A DNA stretch of 11,808 bases from JBKHHU01 sp046539045 (GCA_046539045.1 JBKHHU010000108.1:1-11808), one strand, 5' to 3'. Shown: positions 1 to 6,325, counted from the first letter of the stretch. Numbers and translations are program-made. The notes: generated by a model from the letters alone, not told the origin.

Positions 1-23
1 ATGAGGAAGGCATCGACGGCTGA
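1..23 (+). CDS. Possible 3' tail of an upstream gene (partial)
   Basis: In frame 3 the window opens with codons for EEGIDG followed by TGA at 21-23. A strong + strand intrinsic terminator starts 35 nt further on, so a + strand gene should end close to here. Frame 1 also gives a short reading (MRKASTAERSTN, stop at 37-39), and frame 2 has a TGA at 2-4, so the true frame cannot be settled. No function can be assigned from so few codons. Confidence 0.3.
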
Positions 24-57
24 GCGATCGACCAACTGACCGCACAGACGACGACGG

Positions 58-104
58 GCAGGCCGGGCGTTCCACGGGAGCGTCCGGCCTGCTGTTTTTC
101 TTTT
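58..104 (+). terminator. Rho-independent terminator
   Basis: A 12-bp stem pairs 58-69 (GCAGGCCGGGCG) with 81-92 (CGTCCGGCCTGC), with a single G.T wobble and an 11-nt loop. It is followed at once by TGTTTTTCTTTT. This is a textbook intrinsic terminator for the gene that ends at the left edge, and it isolates the tRNA downstream. Confidence 0.9.
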
Positions 105-137
105 CGGGGGTTTCGGGGGACAAATGATAAAATAGGC

Positions 138-168
138 TTGCAAAGGGTCGTGTGATCGCGCATGAATA
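138..168 (+). promoter_or_regulatory. Weak candidate promoter for the tRNA gene
   Basis: TTGCAA at 138-143 resembles a -35 box. The A/T-rich stretch CATGAATATT at 161-170 is in the right place for a -10, although no hexamer there matches the consensus well. An alternative -10 is TAAAAT at 128-133, which lacks a recognisable -35. Transcription of the tRNA at 182 should start in this area because a terminator lies directly upstream. Confidence 0.3.
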
Positions 169-181
169 TTGGACCCTGCAC

Positions 182-255
<74 letters not shown>

Positions 256-300
256 TTACCGAACGCGAGGAATGCTGAGAAGTCAGGTCGGAATGAAAGC

Positions 301-330
301 TTGACAAGGCCTGCGAGAGATGGACACTAT
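301..330 (+). promoter_or_regulatory. Candidate sigma70 promoter before the 32-codon ORF
   Basis: A perfect -35 hexamer, TTGACA, lies at 301-306. The -10 candidates at 16-18 nt spacing are GACACT (323-328) and CACTAT (325-330), each matching only three consensus bases. Transcription would begin about 45-50 nt before the start codon of the small ORF at 384. Confidence 0.45.
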
Positions 331-383
331 TCTGGCAAGATCGCGTACTGGCACGAGTCGTTACCCATCCAAGGAGATTGCGT

Positions 384-482
384 ATGACGCTCGCCATCTT
401 TGAACCCTGGCAGCTTATTCCACTGGCTCTGTTGATTGCCGTCATCATTTTCTGGGTGATGTACCGCAAGCGACAGATGTAA
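384..482 (+). CDS. 32-residue single-pass membrane protein
   Basis: A short reading frame of 32 codons, from ATG 384 to TAA 480-482. Its function is not known to me. Upstream, AAGGAG at 371-376 lies 7 nt before the ATG, a near-perfect ribosome binding site and one of the best in this window; a TTGACA promoter element sits further upstream. The product begins MTLAIFEPWQLIPLAL, continues through a hydrophobic span (about residues 11-26, rich in I, L, V, A, F, W) and ends in the basic tail YRKRQM. That pattern predicts one transmembrane helix, with the positive tail in the cytoplasm and a short N-terminus outside. The P-W-Q-L-I start of the helix loosely recalls TatA-like and other small single-helix proteins, but the amphipathic domain of TatA is absent. 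It lies between the tRNA and the ArsR-family operon and looks like its own unit. It could be a regulator or accessory subunit of a membrane complex; that is inference. Confidence 0.72.
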   Translation: MTLAIFEPWQLIPLALLIAVIIFWVMYRKRQM

Positions 483-540
483 AGGTTGAGCAGCTGTTGT
501 ACCCCGTTTTCCTATCGTATTATGTAGATCGATCGCGCCT

Positions 541-568
541 TTGATTTATGTGTGCGCGGTTGTATAAT
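541..568 (+). promoter_or_regulatory. Strong sigma70-type promoter for the ArsR-family/holA unit
   Basis: TTGATT (541-546) and a perfect TATAAT (563-568) are separated by 16 nt. The predicted start is near 575, giving a leader of about 124 nt before the ATG at 699. The flanking sequence is noticeably AT-rich compared with the surrounding genes. Confidence 0.8.
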
Positions 569-575
569 TGTGCAG

Positions 576-693
576 TTGCCCGACCGGGCGTTACCGGGCG
601 CCCGGGCAAGAATCGGGTACATCCCCTTCCTACCGGAGCCGACTCCCGTAGGCGGTCTGGCAAGTTGTATTCGCCAGCGGGCTTTACGTCGGC
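576..693 (+). promoter_or_regulatory. Structured 5' leader of the ArsR-family gene
   Basis: Two hairpins fill the leader. The first is at the very 5' end: TTGCCCG 576-582 pairs with CGGGCAA 603-609, with an inner GGCG/CGCC stem (587-590 with 599-602). The second is long and interrupted: GCCGAC 638-643 with GTCGGC 688-693, CCCG 645-648 with CGGG 678-681, and GGCG 651-654 with CGCC 672-675. It ends 5 nt before the start codon. Neither is followed by a U-run, so they are not terminators. I do not match it to a riboswitch class I know. The second hairpin covers the region where a ribosome would dock, so translational control or mRNA protection is possible. Confidence 0.45.
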
Positions 694-698
694 ATTAA

Positions 699-1040
699 AT
701 GGATAGTGCTTTGGCTACGTTGGAACAGAAGGCTGAACAGCTGTCGAGGATCTTTCGCCTGATGGGTGACCCCACCCGTCTTCGCCTGATCCTGACGCTG
801 CACAAAGGCCCCGCTACCGTTACTGAATTGTGCAAGAAGCTCAAACTTCCCCAGCCGAACGTCTCTCGGCATCTCGGACTGCTCCGCATGGGCGAGCTGG
901 TCAATGCCGATCGGCAGGGAAAACAGGTTGTCTACTCTCTAAGCGAGCCGGCTCCGACCACCGTCCGCGCAATGCAGGCGCTCGGGAAGAAGTATAACCC
1001 GATGCAGGTCGGGCCTTTGGAAATCAAGCTTCCTGAGTGA
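699..1040 (+). CDS. ArsR-family winged-helix transcriptional regulator
   Basis: A 113-residue protein, the usual size for a one-domain ArsR/SmtB dimeric repressor. The family signature DPTRLRLILTL is at residues 24-34. The DNA-recognition helix-turn-helix spans about 40-63 (VTELCKKL then QPNVSRHLGLLR), and the beta wing lies around 70-81 (DRQGKQVVYSL). Cys45 is the only cysteine, and the ELCxC metal-binding motif of As/Cd sensors is not present. It is therefore probably not a classical thiolate metal sensor, and its inducer is unknown. The start at ATG 699 follows a strong promoter and a folded leader without a visible Shine-Dalgarno. HolA begins 102 nt downstream on the same strand, so the repressor may be cotranscribed with replication and envelope genes. 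No operator palindrome stands out at the promoter. Autoregulation is common in the family but not shown here. Confidence 0.88.
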   Translation: MDSALATLEQKAEQLSRIFRLMGDPTRLRLILTLHKGPATVTELCKKLKLPQPNVSRHLGLLRMGELVNADRQGKQVVYSLSEPAPTTVRAMQALGKKYNPMQVGPLEIKLPE

Positions 1041-1077
1041 ACGGGAACCTTTCTCCCGGAACTCCCCCGCTTGAGGC

Positions 1078-1106
1078 TTTACTTTTGCCGGGTCGGCATG
1101 GACAAT
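1078..1106 (+). promoter_or_regulatory. Weak candidate promoter for holA
   Basis: TTTACT (1078-1083) and GACAAT (1101-1106) are 17 nt apart, each matching 4 of 6 consensus positions. They would start a transcript about 30 nt before the holA ATG. The 102-nt gap after the ArsR-family gene also holds a small hairpin (CGGGA 1042-1046 with TCCCG 1054-1058) without a U-run, so readthrough from upstream is equally likely. Confidence 0.25.
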
Positions 1107-1142
1107 CTCTCTGAGAGCATGACTTCCAGACCGTGAGATGAC

Positions 1143-2090
1143 ATGGCCGCCGACGGGACCAAGCCTGTATACGTACTGTACGGAAACGACGGATACCTGC
1201 GGGACACCCACCGCAAGCGGATCGTCGACCGCATAGTCGGCGACGCCGATCCGCAGATCTGCGTCAGTACGTATGATGCGACAGCGGAGCTTGCCGAGGT
1301 TCTTGACGAACTGCGGACGCTGCCGTTCCTTGCGCCGCACCGGGTCGTCATCGTTCACGATGCCGACGGGTTCGTCTCCGGGAACCGTGCGCCGCTGGAA
1401 AAGTACCTCGAGAACCCCAGCGCCAACGGTACGTTGGTGTTGATCGTTTCGACCTGGCGGTCCAACACGCGTCTGGCCAAGTCCGTCGCGAAAGTTGGCG
1501 AGGCCATCGCCTGCAACGAGCCCGATTCCCACAGTCTGCCTACCTGGATCAAGGATGCGGTTTCCAATCGAGGCAGGAAGATCAACAATGACGCCGCCGA
1601 ACTGCTGGCTGAGTGGGTGGGGACGGACCTGGCTGCGATCAATTCCGAGATCGAGAAGCTGATCACCTACATCGGTGACCGGAAAACGATCACCGTCAAC
1701 GACGTCGGGCAATTGGTTACCAGCTCCACCGGGCCTGCCGCGTTCGATCTGACCAACGCCATTACAGATGGAAATGTCGCTGCTGCGCTGACGGCCTTGG
1801 GCGGGATGCTGAACTCCCGAGGTGATGAATTCAAGACGCTGGGGATGCTGGCATGGCACCTGCGGCGGGCGCTGGCCGCCAGACAGGCCATGGACGCCGG
1901 CAAGGACCCGGGGCGATCCCTCCGGATGCCGTACCAGCAGAAGCAGAAGTTCCTGGCCATGCTGAAACGCCGCCCCCTTCCGAAGATCCAATCCGACTTC
2001 CGCAAACTCATCGACGCCGATATCGGCATGAAGTCCGGGTCCGACCCGTCCACGGCGCTGCAGGAGCTCGTGGTCTCGCTGTGTACGTAG
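1143..2090 (+). CDS. holA: DNA polymerase III subunit delta
   Basis: A 315-residue protein, slightly shorter than the roughly 340 residues usual for HolA. Delta is the clamp-loader subunit that opens the beta sliding clamp and sits with gamma/tau and delta-prime in the replicase. The N-terminal AAA+-like fold begins with KPVYVLYGNDGYLRD (7-21), the form of the family's opening strand and first helix. It continues with LRTLPFLAPHRVVIVHDAD (57-74), the conserved strand with the stretch that in HolA precedes the clamp-contacting region. There is no Walker A, as expected for delta. The middle lid domain carries EWVGTDLAAINSEIEKLITY (157-176), a strong HolA signature, and the helical collar domain follows from about 200. 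ATG 1143 is chosen because the conserved start follows within seven codons. The gene sits 48 nt before the next + strand gene, probably in one operon. Confidence 0.92.
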   Translation: MAADGTKPVYVLYGNDGYLRDTHRKRIVDRIVGDADPQICVSTYDATAELAEVLDELRTLPFLAPHRVVIVHDADGFVSGNRAPLEKYLENPSANGTLVLIVSTWRSNTRLAKSVAKVGEAIACNEPDSHSLPTWIKDAVSNRGRKINNDAAELLAEWVGTDLAAINSEIEKLITYIGDRKTITVNDVGQLVTSSTGPAAFDLTNAITDGNVAAALTALGGMLNSRGDEFKTLGMLAWHLRRALAARQAMDAGKDPGRSLRMPYQQKQKFLAMLKRRPLPKIQSDFRKLIDADIGMKSGSDPSTALQELVVSLCT

Positions 2091-2138
2091 ACCGGCCCGC
2101 GTTTTCTCCACCGCAACGGGAACGAAAGGAACACTTCC

Positions 2139-2696
2139 GTGACCGAATCTGACGATAGTCGCGACAGGCCGACCGAGGATCTCACGTCCGGTCCTGCCGA
2201 TCAATCTCCCGCCGAGCCGGGGGGGGGGTCCGCGGTCGGTGATGCCAAATCCCGCCAGTCTGCCGGTGCTGCCGACCAAAACGGCCCCGCCGAAACCAGC
2301 GACGCCGAGGACGACCATAACATTCCCGTCTGGCAGTTGCGGGCGGTGCTGCTGGTCCTGATTGGAATCATTCTTGCCGGTGCCGGTGGCGGGTACTGGG
2401 TCTACGTCAGGCCGATGCGGCTGGAGGCAGCAGACGCCCGCCGACAGGCGTTGGAGTTCCGCGCCGAGGCAGAGAAACTGCAAGCTCCCACTCGGGCCGA
2501 ACGCACCTGGGATGACGCGGTGTTCTGGTTCAACCATGCCGAGAGCAGCCGCAACTGGCTGAACTATCCCGAGGCGATCAACCGCTACAGACGCGCCGGC
2601 AACCGCTTCTCAGACGCGGCCCATTACGCAGAAAAGGCCCTCGCTGCCACCACAGCCACCGCCCCCACCGAAACCCAGGACGGGAACGGGCAGTGA
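2139..2696 (+). CDS. Acidic single-pass membrane protein with helical C-terminal domain
   Basis: Not recognised. A 185-residue protein starting at GTG 2139, with AAAGGA at 2125-2130 placed 8 nt upstream. Residues 1-62 are low-complexity, acidic and rich in S, P, G and D, so probably disordered and cytoplasmic. One transmembrane helix lies at about 68-90 (rich in V, L, I, G and A). Residues 95-170 are helical and charged, with the pattern WDDAVFWFNHAESSRNW and then NYPEAINRYRRAG, which reads like one or two tetratricopeptide-type helical hairpins exposed outside the inner membrane. A run of ten G (2219-2228) sits inside the linker and encodes part of PGGG. A one-base change in length would frameshift the protein before the membrane helix. 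The stop overlaps the start of the next gene (GTGA), indicating translational coupling with the zinc-ribbon protein. Confidence 0.78.
   Translation: MTESDDSRDRPTEDLTSGPADQSPAEPGGGSAVGDAKSRQSAGAADQNGPAETSDAEDDHNIPVWQLRAVLLVLIGIILAGAGGGYWVYVRPMRLEAADARRQALEFRAEAEKLQAPTRAERTWDDAVFWFNHAESSRNWLNYPEAINRYRRAGNRFSDAAHYAEKALAATTATAPTETQDGNGQ
2219..2228 (+). repeat. Ten-base poly-G tract inside a coding region
   Basis: CCG plus three GGG codons give ten consecutive G at codons 27-30 of the membrane protein gene. It is the longest homopolymer I noticed in the window. Such tracts are prone to slippage during replication and, if real, could switch the gene on and off. A sequencing or assembly length error is also possible. 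Confidence 0.8.
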
Positions 2697-2956
2697 CTCC
2701 GGGCCCGCCAGATCCCGTCCACGAAGGCCCGGACGAGCACGATGAAGACCTGCTCGACGAAACCACTCCATGCAGCCGGCACTGCCGCAACTGCGGCGGG
2801 ACCGTCTATGAAGACGCCGACAAATGCCCTTGGTGCGGCCATTGGCTCGTCGGCGGCCCCCACGAAGCCTGGACCGGCAAAAAATGGTGGTACATCCTCC
2901 TCGCCGCTGCCGGGGTGATCATCCTGATCTGGTGGCTTCTGTTCGGAGGGCTGTAG
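2693..2956 (+). CDS. Small zinc-ribbon protein with C-terminal membrane anchor
   Basis: Not recognised as a named family. 87 residues with three parts. The N-terminus (1-25) is acidic. A zinc ribbon carries two cysteine pairs, CRNC at 31-34 and CPWC at 45-48, 10 residues apart, which should bind one zinc. One transmembrane helix lies at about 65-84 (WWYILLAAAGVIILIWWLLF) and ends the protein. The topology suggests a cytoplasmic zinc ribbon tethered to the inner membrane. The start is GTG 2693, whose GTGA overlaps the stop of the preceding gene; no ATG is available in frame. The coupling suggests that the two membrane proteins act together. The gene is convergent with folP, 47 nt away, and no clear terminator is visible between them. 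Confidence 0.75.
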   Translation: MTPGPPDPVHEGPDEHDEDLLDETTPCSRHCRNCGGTVYEDADKCPWCGHWLVGGPHEAWTGKKWWYILLAAAGVIILIWWLLFGGL

Positions 2957-3003
2957 CTGGCGTCCCAATGAGGTTTGCCGGGATGTGCTGCTGGTAAAAG
3001 GGG

Positions 3004-3852
3004 TCAGGAGGTGGGGCGCTGGTTGTCGATGGCCCCGGCTACTCTCAGCGCATCAACGAGCGGCCGGACGTCGTGCACGCGGAAGATCGTCGCTCCCCGT
3101 TGCCAGGCCAGCAGGTGTGCGGCCAGCGTCCCGCCGAGCCGCTCTGCCGGGTCGGTCTGCCCGGTAAGCGTGCCGATGAAGCGTTTGCGGGATGCGCCGA
3201 TCAGCACCGGTTGGCCCAGTTCCAGCAGCCGCCCGGTTTCCCTCAGCAGCGTCAGGTTGTGCTGGAGGTGCTTGCCGAACCCGATCCCCGGATCCACGAT
3301 GCAGCGTTCGCGATCGATGCCCTCGCGCCGGGCAGCGGTCAGTCGCTCGTCGAGGAAGCGGCGGACGTCGTCGACGACGTTCTCATAGCGGATATCCTGC
3401 TGCATGGTCTTGGGCTGTCCGAGCATGTGCATGAGGACGATGGGGGCGGCTCGCTCGGCACAGAGGGCGAAAATGTCCGGATCGTCCCTGCCGGCGGAGA
3501 CGTCGTTGACGATATCCGCCCCGGTCTGCAGGGCGAAATCCGCCACGGGTGCCAACGTGGTGTCGATGCTGACACGCACGTCCATCTCGCAGACGGCGGG
3601 GAGGATCTCGCCAAGACGGTCGATCTGCCGCTCTGCCGGCACGCGATCGCTGCCCGGGCGGGTGGACTCGGCCCCGATGTCGATGATATCGGCGCCTTGC
3701 TGCATCATCGCCCGGGCCTGCTCGATTGCGACGGATGGTTCGGTAAACTCCCCACCGTCGGAGAAGCTGTCCGGGGTGACGTTAAGTATGCCCATCACCA
3801 CCGGCCGGCGGGTGCGGTGACTGGTCAGGATGTCGTCGAGTGCGATTGCCAT
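3004..3852 (-). CDS. folP: Dihydropteroate synthase
   Basis: FolP joins 6-hydroxymethyl-dihydropterin diphosphate to p-aminobenzoate, making 7,8-dihydropteroate for folate synthesis in the cytoplasm; it is the sulfonamide target. From the start chosen it has 282 residues, the normal length. The TIM-barrel motifs appear in order: GILNVTPDSFSDGG (21-34), IDIGAESTRPGS (57-68), SIDTT (95-99), NDVSAG (116-121), MHMLGQPKTMQ (141-151), DPGIGFGKH (187-195), GASRKRFIG (219-227) and FRVHDV (257-262). The frame stays open upstream to an ATG at 4038, but that 62-codon extension runs into the ftsH terminator and does not resemble the family. The ATG at 3852 fits instead. A TATCAT (3859-3864) lies only 6 nt before that ATG, so a leaderless transcript is possible, though the -35 match is poor. 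Confidence 0.95.
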   Translation of the reverse strand: MAIALDDILTSHRTRRPVVMGILNVTPDSFSDGGEFTEPSVAIEQARAMMQQGADIIDIGAESTRPGSDRVPAERQIDRLGEILPAVCEMDVRVSIDTTLAPVADFALQTGADIVNDVSAGRDDPDIFALCAERAAPIVLMHMLGQPKTMQQDIRYENVVDDVRRFLDERLTAARREGIDRERCIVDPGIGFGKHLQHNLTLLRETGRLLELGQPVLIGASRKRFIGTLTGQTDPAERLGGTLAAHLLAWQRGATIFRVHDVRPLVDALRVAGAIDNQRPTS

Positions 3853-3992
3853 GGCGACATGATAAAGAATTGAGACACCCAGGACGAGGGGGAACAGGTT
3901 TTCCGCGATATCTCTGCTGCCGTTGGCAACCAGATGAACGGGTGGGCGAAGGGCCCGGTCAGTCAACAGCGGCAGCCGCGCAGAAGCGCACC

Positions 3993-4031
3993 AAAAAAGC
4001 GGTGGGCTCGCTCGTGAACCCACCACTTTTG
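3993..4031 (-). terminator. Rho-independent terminator after ftsH
   Basis: Read on the - strand, AAAAGTGGTGGGTT pairs with AGCCCACCGCTTTT (14 bp, two G.U pairs, loop of about 8 nt) and is followed by further T. It starts about 40 nt past the ftsH stop. It should end most ftsH transcripts before folP, so the two conserved neighbours are probably not simply cotranscribed. The stem also has A-rich and T-rich flanks that could work weakly on the + strand, but there is no + strand gene here. Confidence 0.85.
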
Positions 4032-4067
4032 TATTCATTGTCTGCGGAATGTTGCTCCCGCCTGTCG

Positions 4068-6113
4068 CTACCTCGCCGGGAGGGGCGGGCTGTCGGTGTC
4101 GGGGTATTCGTTGGGCGTGACGGGCGGGGAGATCGCCTTCCCGGATTCGCTCCGCTCCTGCTCGCGCTGGAGGATATCGCCGACAGTCGGCTTGTCGAGG
4201 TCCTCGCCGTCGAAGATCCGCTGGACTTCGTCGCTGCTGAGGGTCTCGTACTTCAGCAGGGCCCTGGCCAGCCGCTCGAGTCTGTCGCGGTTGCTCTCGA
4301 TGATCTCGTGGGTGTCCTTGCGGGCCTTGTCGACGATCTTCCGGACCTCACGGTCGATCTTCTCCGCAGTCTGGTCGCTGAACGGCTTGCCGCTCAGGTC
4401 GATCTGCCCGGAGCTGCGATCGTCGGACTTGTAGTTGATCAGGCCGAGTTCTTCGCTCATGCCCCAGTCCATCACCATGCGGCGGGCGATTTCCGTCGCC
4501 TGCATGATGTCGTTCTGGGCACCGCTGGTCACGTCGCCGCAGAAGATTTCCTCCGCCAGTCGCCCGCCGAAGCAGACCCGCATCTGGTCCAGCAGGTAGT
4601 TGCGGCTGTAGAGGTAACGATCTTTCTCCGGCAGGGAGAAGGTCGCTCCGCCCATCGCCCCGCGGGGGATGATGCTGACCTTGTGCAGCGGATCCGAGTG
4701 CGGGGTCATCACCTGCACGAGCGCGTGTCCGGCTTCGTGGTAGGCGGTGACTTCCTTTTCCTTTTCGTCGATGACGCGAGACTTTCTCGCCCGGCCCCAG
4801 CGAACCTTGTCGCGGGCTTCTTCCAGGTCGATCATCTCGACGTACTCTTTGTTTTCCATGGTCGCGGCGATGGCGGCTTCGTTGACCAGTGCCGCCAGGT
4901 CCGCACCGCTGAACATCGGCGTTCCGCGGGCCATGCGGTGCAGGTCGACGTCCGGGCCGCATTTGACCTTGGCTGCGTAGATCTTGAGGATTTCCACGCG
5001 TCCCTTGAGGTCCGGAAGCGGCACGTCGATCTGCCGGTCGAACCGGCCCGGGCGGGTCAGCGCCGGGTCCAGCACGTCCACGCGGTTGGTAGCTGCACAG
5101 ACGATCACCTGGTCGGAACTGTCGAACCCGTCCATTTCCACGAGGATCGCGTTGAGCGTCTGCTCGCGTTCATCGTGCCCGCCACCGTTGAACCCGCTTC
5201 CGCGCTTGCGTCCGACCGCGTCGATTTCATCCAGGAAGATGATGCACGGGGAGTTTTCCTTGGCCTGCTTGAACAGGTCGCGGACGCGGCTGGCACCGAC
5301 ACCGACGAACATCTCCACGAAGTCCGAGCCGCTGATGCTGAAGAAGGGCACTTCGGCCTCTCCGGCGATGGCCTTGGCCAGCAGCGTTTTACCGCAGCCG
5401 GGCTCGCCCACCAGCAGCACGCCGCGCGGAACGCGTCCGCCGAGGCGCTGGAACTTGCGCGGATTCTTCAGGAAGGTAATGATCTCCTCGACTTCGTCCT
5501 TGGCTTCGTCGATACCGGCAACGTCGTTGAACGTCACCCGCGACTGCTCCTTGTTGAGCACGCGGTGGCGACTTCTGCCGAAGTTGCCCAGGAAGCCCCC
5601 GCCCCCACCGGCAGCGCCGATGCGTCGGAACAGGAAGAACCAGAGAATCAGGAACGCACCGACCATCAGAAGCAGGTGCGGTAGGACGCCTTCCCACCAG
5701 TTGGGTTCGTCAAAGGTATACTTCACCGGCGCCCCGCCGGATTTCTTGCTTCCCTGGGCCAGTGCCTCTTCCAGGCGGGAGGTGAAGTTCTGGTCCGCGT
5801 TCAAGTTGTAGGTGACGTAGAATTTCTGCGGTTCCTCGGTCTCCAGGCTCTTGGCGAGGGTGCCCTCGATCTGCGATTCGGAGATCACCAGCTTGTCGAC
5901 CAGGTTGCCGTTCCTGGCATGCTGCCAGAACTCGTCGGCAGAGATTTCCACGCGGTCGTCCAGGCGGGAGGAAAGGAACACGAACAGCAGGACCGCCAGA
6001 CCCAAAATGACAACCCAACTCAGCAGCGAGCGGCTGAAGCGCCCGGGCATCTGCGGCTGGTTGTTCGGGCCTTTGTTCGGTCCTTTGTCTGGTTTATCAG
6101 GGTACTGATCCAT
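4068..6113 (-). CDS. ftsH: ATP-dependent zinc metalloprotease FtsH
   Basis: A hexameric AAA+ protease in the inner membrane that extracts and degrades damaged membrane proteins and short-lived regulators. 681 residues, a typical length. There is a basic, proline/asparagine-rich N-terminus, a first membrane helix (about 29-48), a periplasmic FtsH-extracellular domain (50-135) and a second helix (about 143-163). In the AAA+ domain, Walker A is GEPGCGKT (236-243) rather than the usual GPPGTGKT. The pore loop FVGVGA is at 269-274, Walker B IIFLDEID at 291-298, and the second region of homology ends in PGRFDRQI (355-362). The zinc site HEAGH is at 459-463, with the third ligand Asp in GAQND (531-535). 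A charged C-terminal tail is rich in proline and serine. There is no clear Shine-Dalgarno. An extended -10 promoter and folded leader lie upstream. Confidence 0.98.
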   Translation of the reverse strand: MDQYPDKPDKGPNKGPNNQPQMPGRFSRSLLSWVVILGLAVLLFVFLSSRLDDRVEISADEFWQHARNGNLVDKLVISESQIEGTLAKSLETEEPQKFYVTYNLNADQNFTSRLEEALAQGSKKSGGAPVKYTFDEPNWWEGVLPHLLLMVGAFLILWFFLFRRIGAAGGGGGFLGNFGRSRHRVLNKEQSRVTFNDVAGIDEAKDEVEEIITFLKNPRKFQRLGGRVPRGVLLVGEPGCGKTLLAKAIAGEAEVPFFSISGSDFVEMFVGVGASRVRDLFKQAKENSPCIIFLDEIDAVGRKRGSGFNGGGHDEREQTLNAILVEMDGFDSSDQVIVCAATNRVDVLDPALTRPGRFDRQIDVPLPDLKGRVEILKIYAAKVKCGPDVDLHRMARGTPMFSGADLAALVNEAAIAATMENKEYVEMIDLEEARDKVRWGRARKSRVIDEKEKEVTAYHEAGHALVQVMTPHSDPLHKVSIIPRGAMGGATFSLPEKDRYLYSRNYLLDQMRVCFGGRLAEEIFCGDVTSGAQNDIMQATEIARRMVMDWGMSEELGLINYKSDDRSSGQIDLSGKPFSDQTAEKIDREVRKIVDKARKDTHEIIESNRDRLERLARALLKYETLSSDEVQRIFDGEDLDKPTVGDILQREQERSESGKAISPPVTPNEYPDTDSPPLPAR

Positions 6114-6223
6114 TCAAGCATTCTCAGAGCGGCAAGGAGAAGCAGTGCACACCCATGCAATCAGCCTGGGCGACACTATTCCTCGCCTTGTTCAGTGAGG
6201 GTCGATGTCACAACAGAGACTAT

Positions 6224-6274
6224 CGGAAAACCGGGGCGAGTGCATGCAAAGAAACTCCCCTTCGGCGGTTTCCG
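6224..6274 (-). promoter_or_regulatory. Hairpin in the 5' leader of ftsH
   Basis: Outer arms 6224-6233 and 6266-6274 pair over 9 bp with one bulged base (CGGAAACCG against CGGTTTTCCG on the - strand). An inner stem pairs GAGT/ACTC (6238-6241 with 6254-6257) and GGG/CCC (6234-6236 with 6258-6260) around a bulge. It begins only a few nucleotides after the predicted transcription start, so it would cap the mRNA with a stable stem. There is no U-run. It may stabilise the mRNA or respond to temperature or protein; that is inference. Confidence 0.4.
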
Positions 6275-6284
6275 GTCCCGCTTC

Positions 6285-6293
6285 ATTATACCA
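6285..6293 (-). promoter_or_regulatory. Extended -10 promoter for ftsH
   Basis: On the - strand the sequence is TGGTATAAT, a perfect -10 hexamer with the TGn extension. No good -35 is present at 16-18 nt, as is normal for extended -10 promoters. The start would be near 6278, giving a leader of about 165 nt to the ftsH ATG. Confidence 0.75.
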
Positions 6294-6325
6294 TCAGTAC
6301 AACGCAGTACTTCGCCGGATTGTTC

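Noticed and set aside
576..609. Intrinsic terminator in the ArsR-family gene leader
   Set aside because: The hairpin is GC-rich but has no T-run after it; the downstream sequence is GAATCGGG.
1098..1136. 12-codon upstream ORF (MDNLSESMTSRP) before holA
   Set aside because: No ribosome binding site and no link to holA; chance is enough to explain it.
939..2537. 532-codon - strand frame
   Set aside because: It is antisense to the ArsR-family gene, holA and the membrane protein gene, all of which have recognisable motifs or ribosome binding sites; the product is a low-complexity shadow of GC-rich codons.
2957..3003. Bidirectional terminator between the zinc-ribbon gene and folP
   Set aside because: Only a 4-bp TCCC/GGGA pairing is present, without a T-run on either strand.
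3853..4038. N-terminal extension of FolP from the ATG at 4038
   Set aside because: It overlaps the ftsH terminator, adds 62 residues without family resemblance, and FolP is full length from 3852.
3840..5684. 614-codon + strand frame opposite ftsH
   Set aside because: FtsH is certain on the other strand; this frame is a codon-bias shadow, rich in V, D, L and A.
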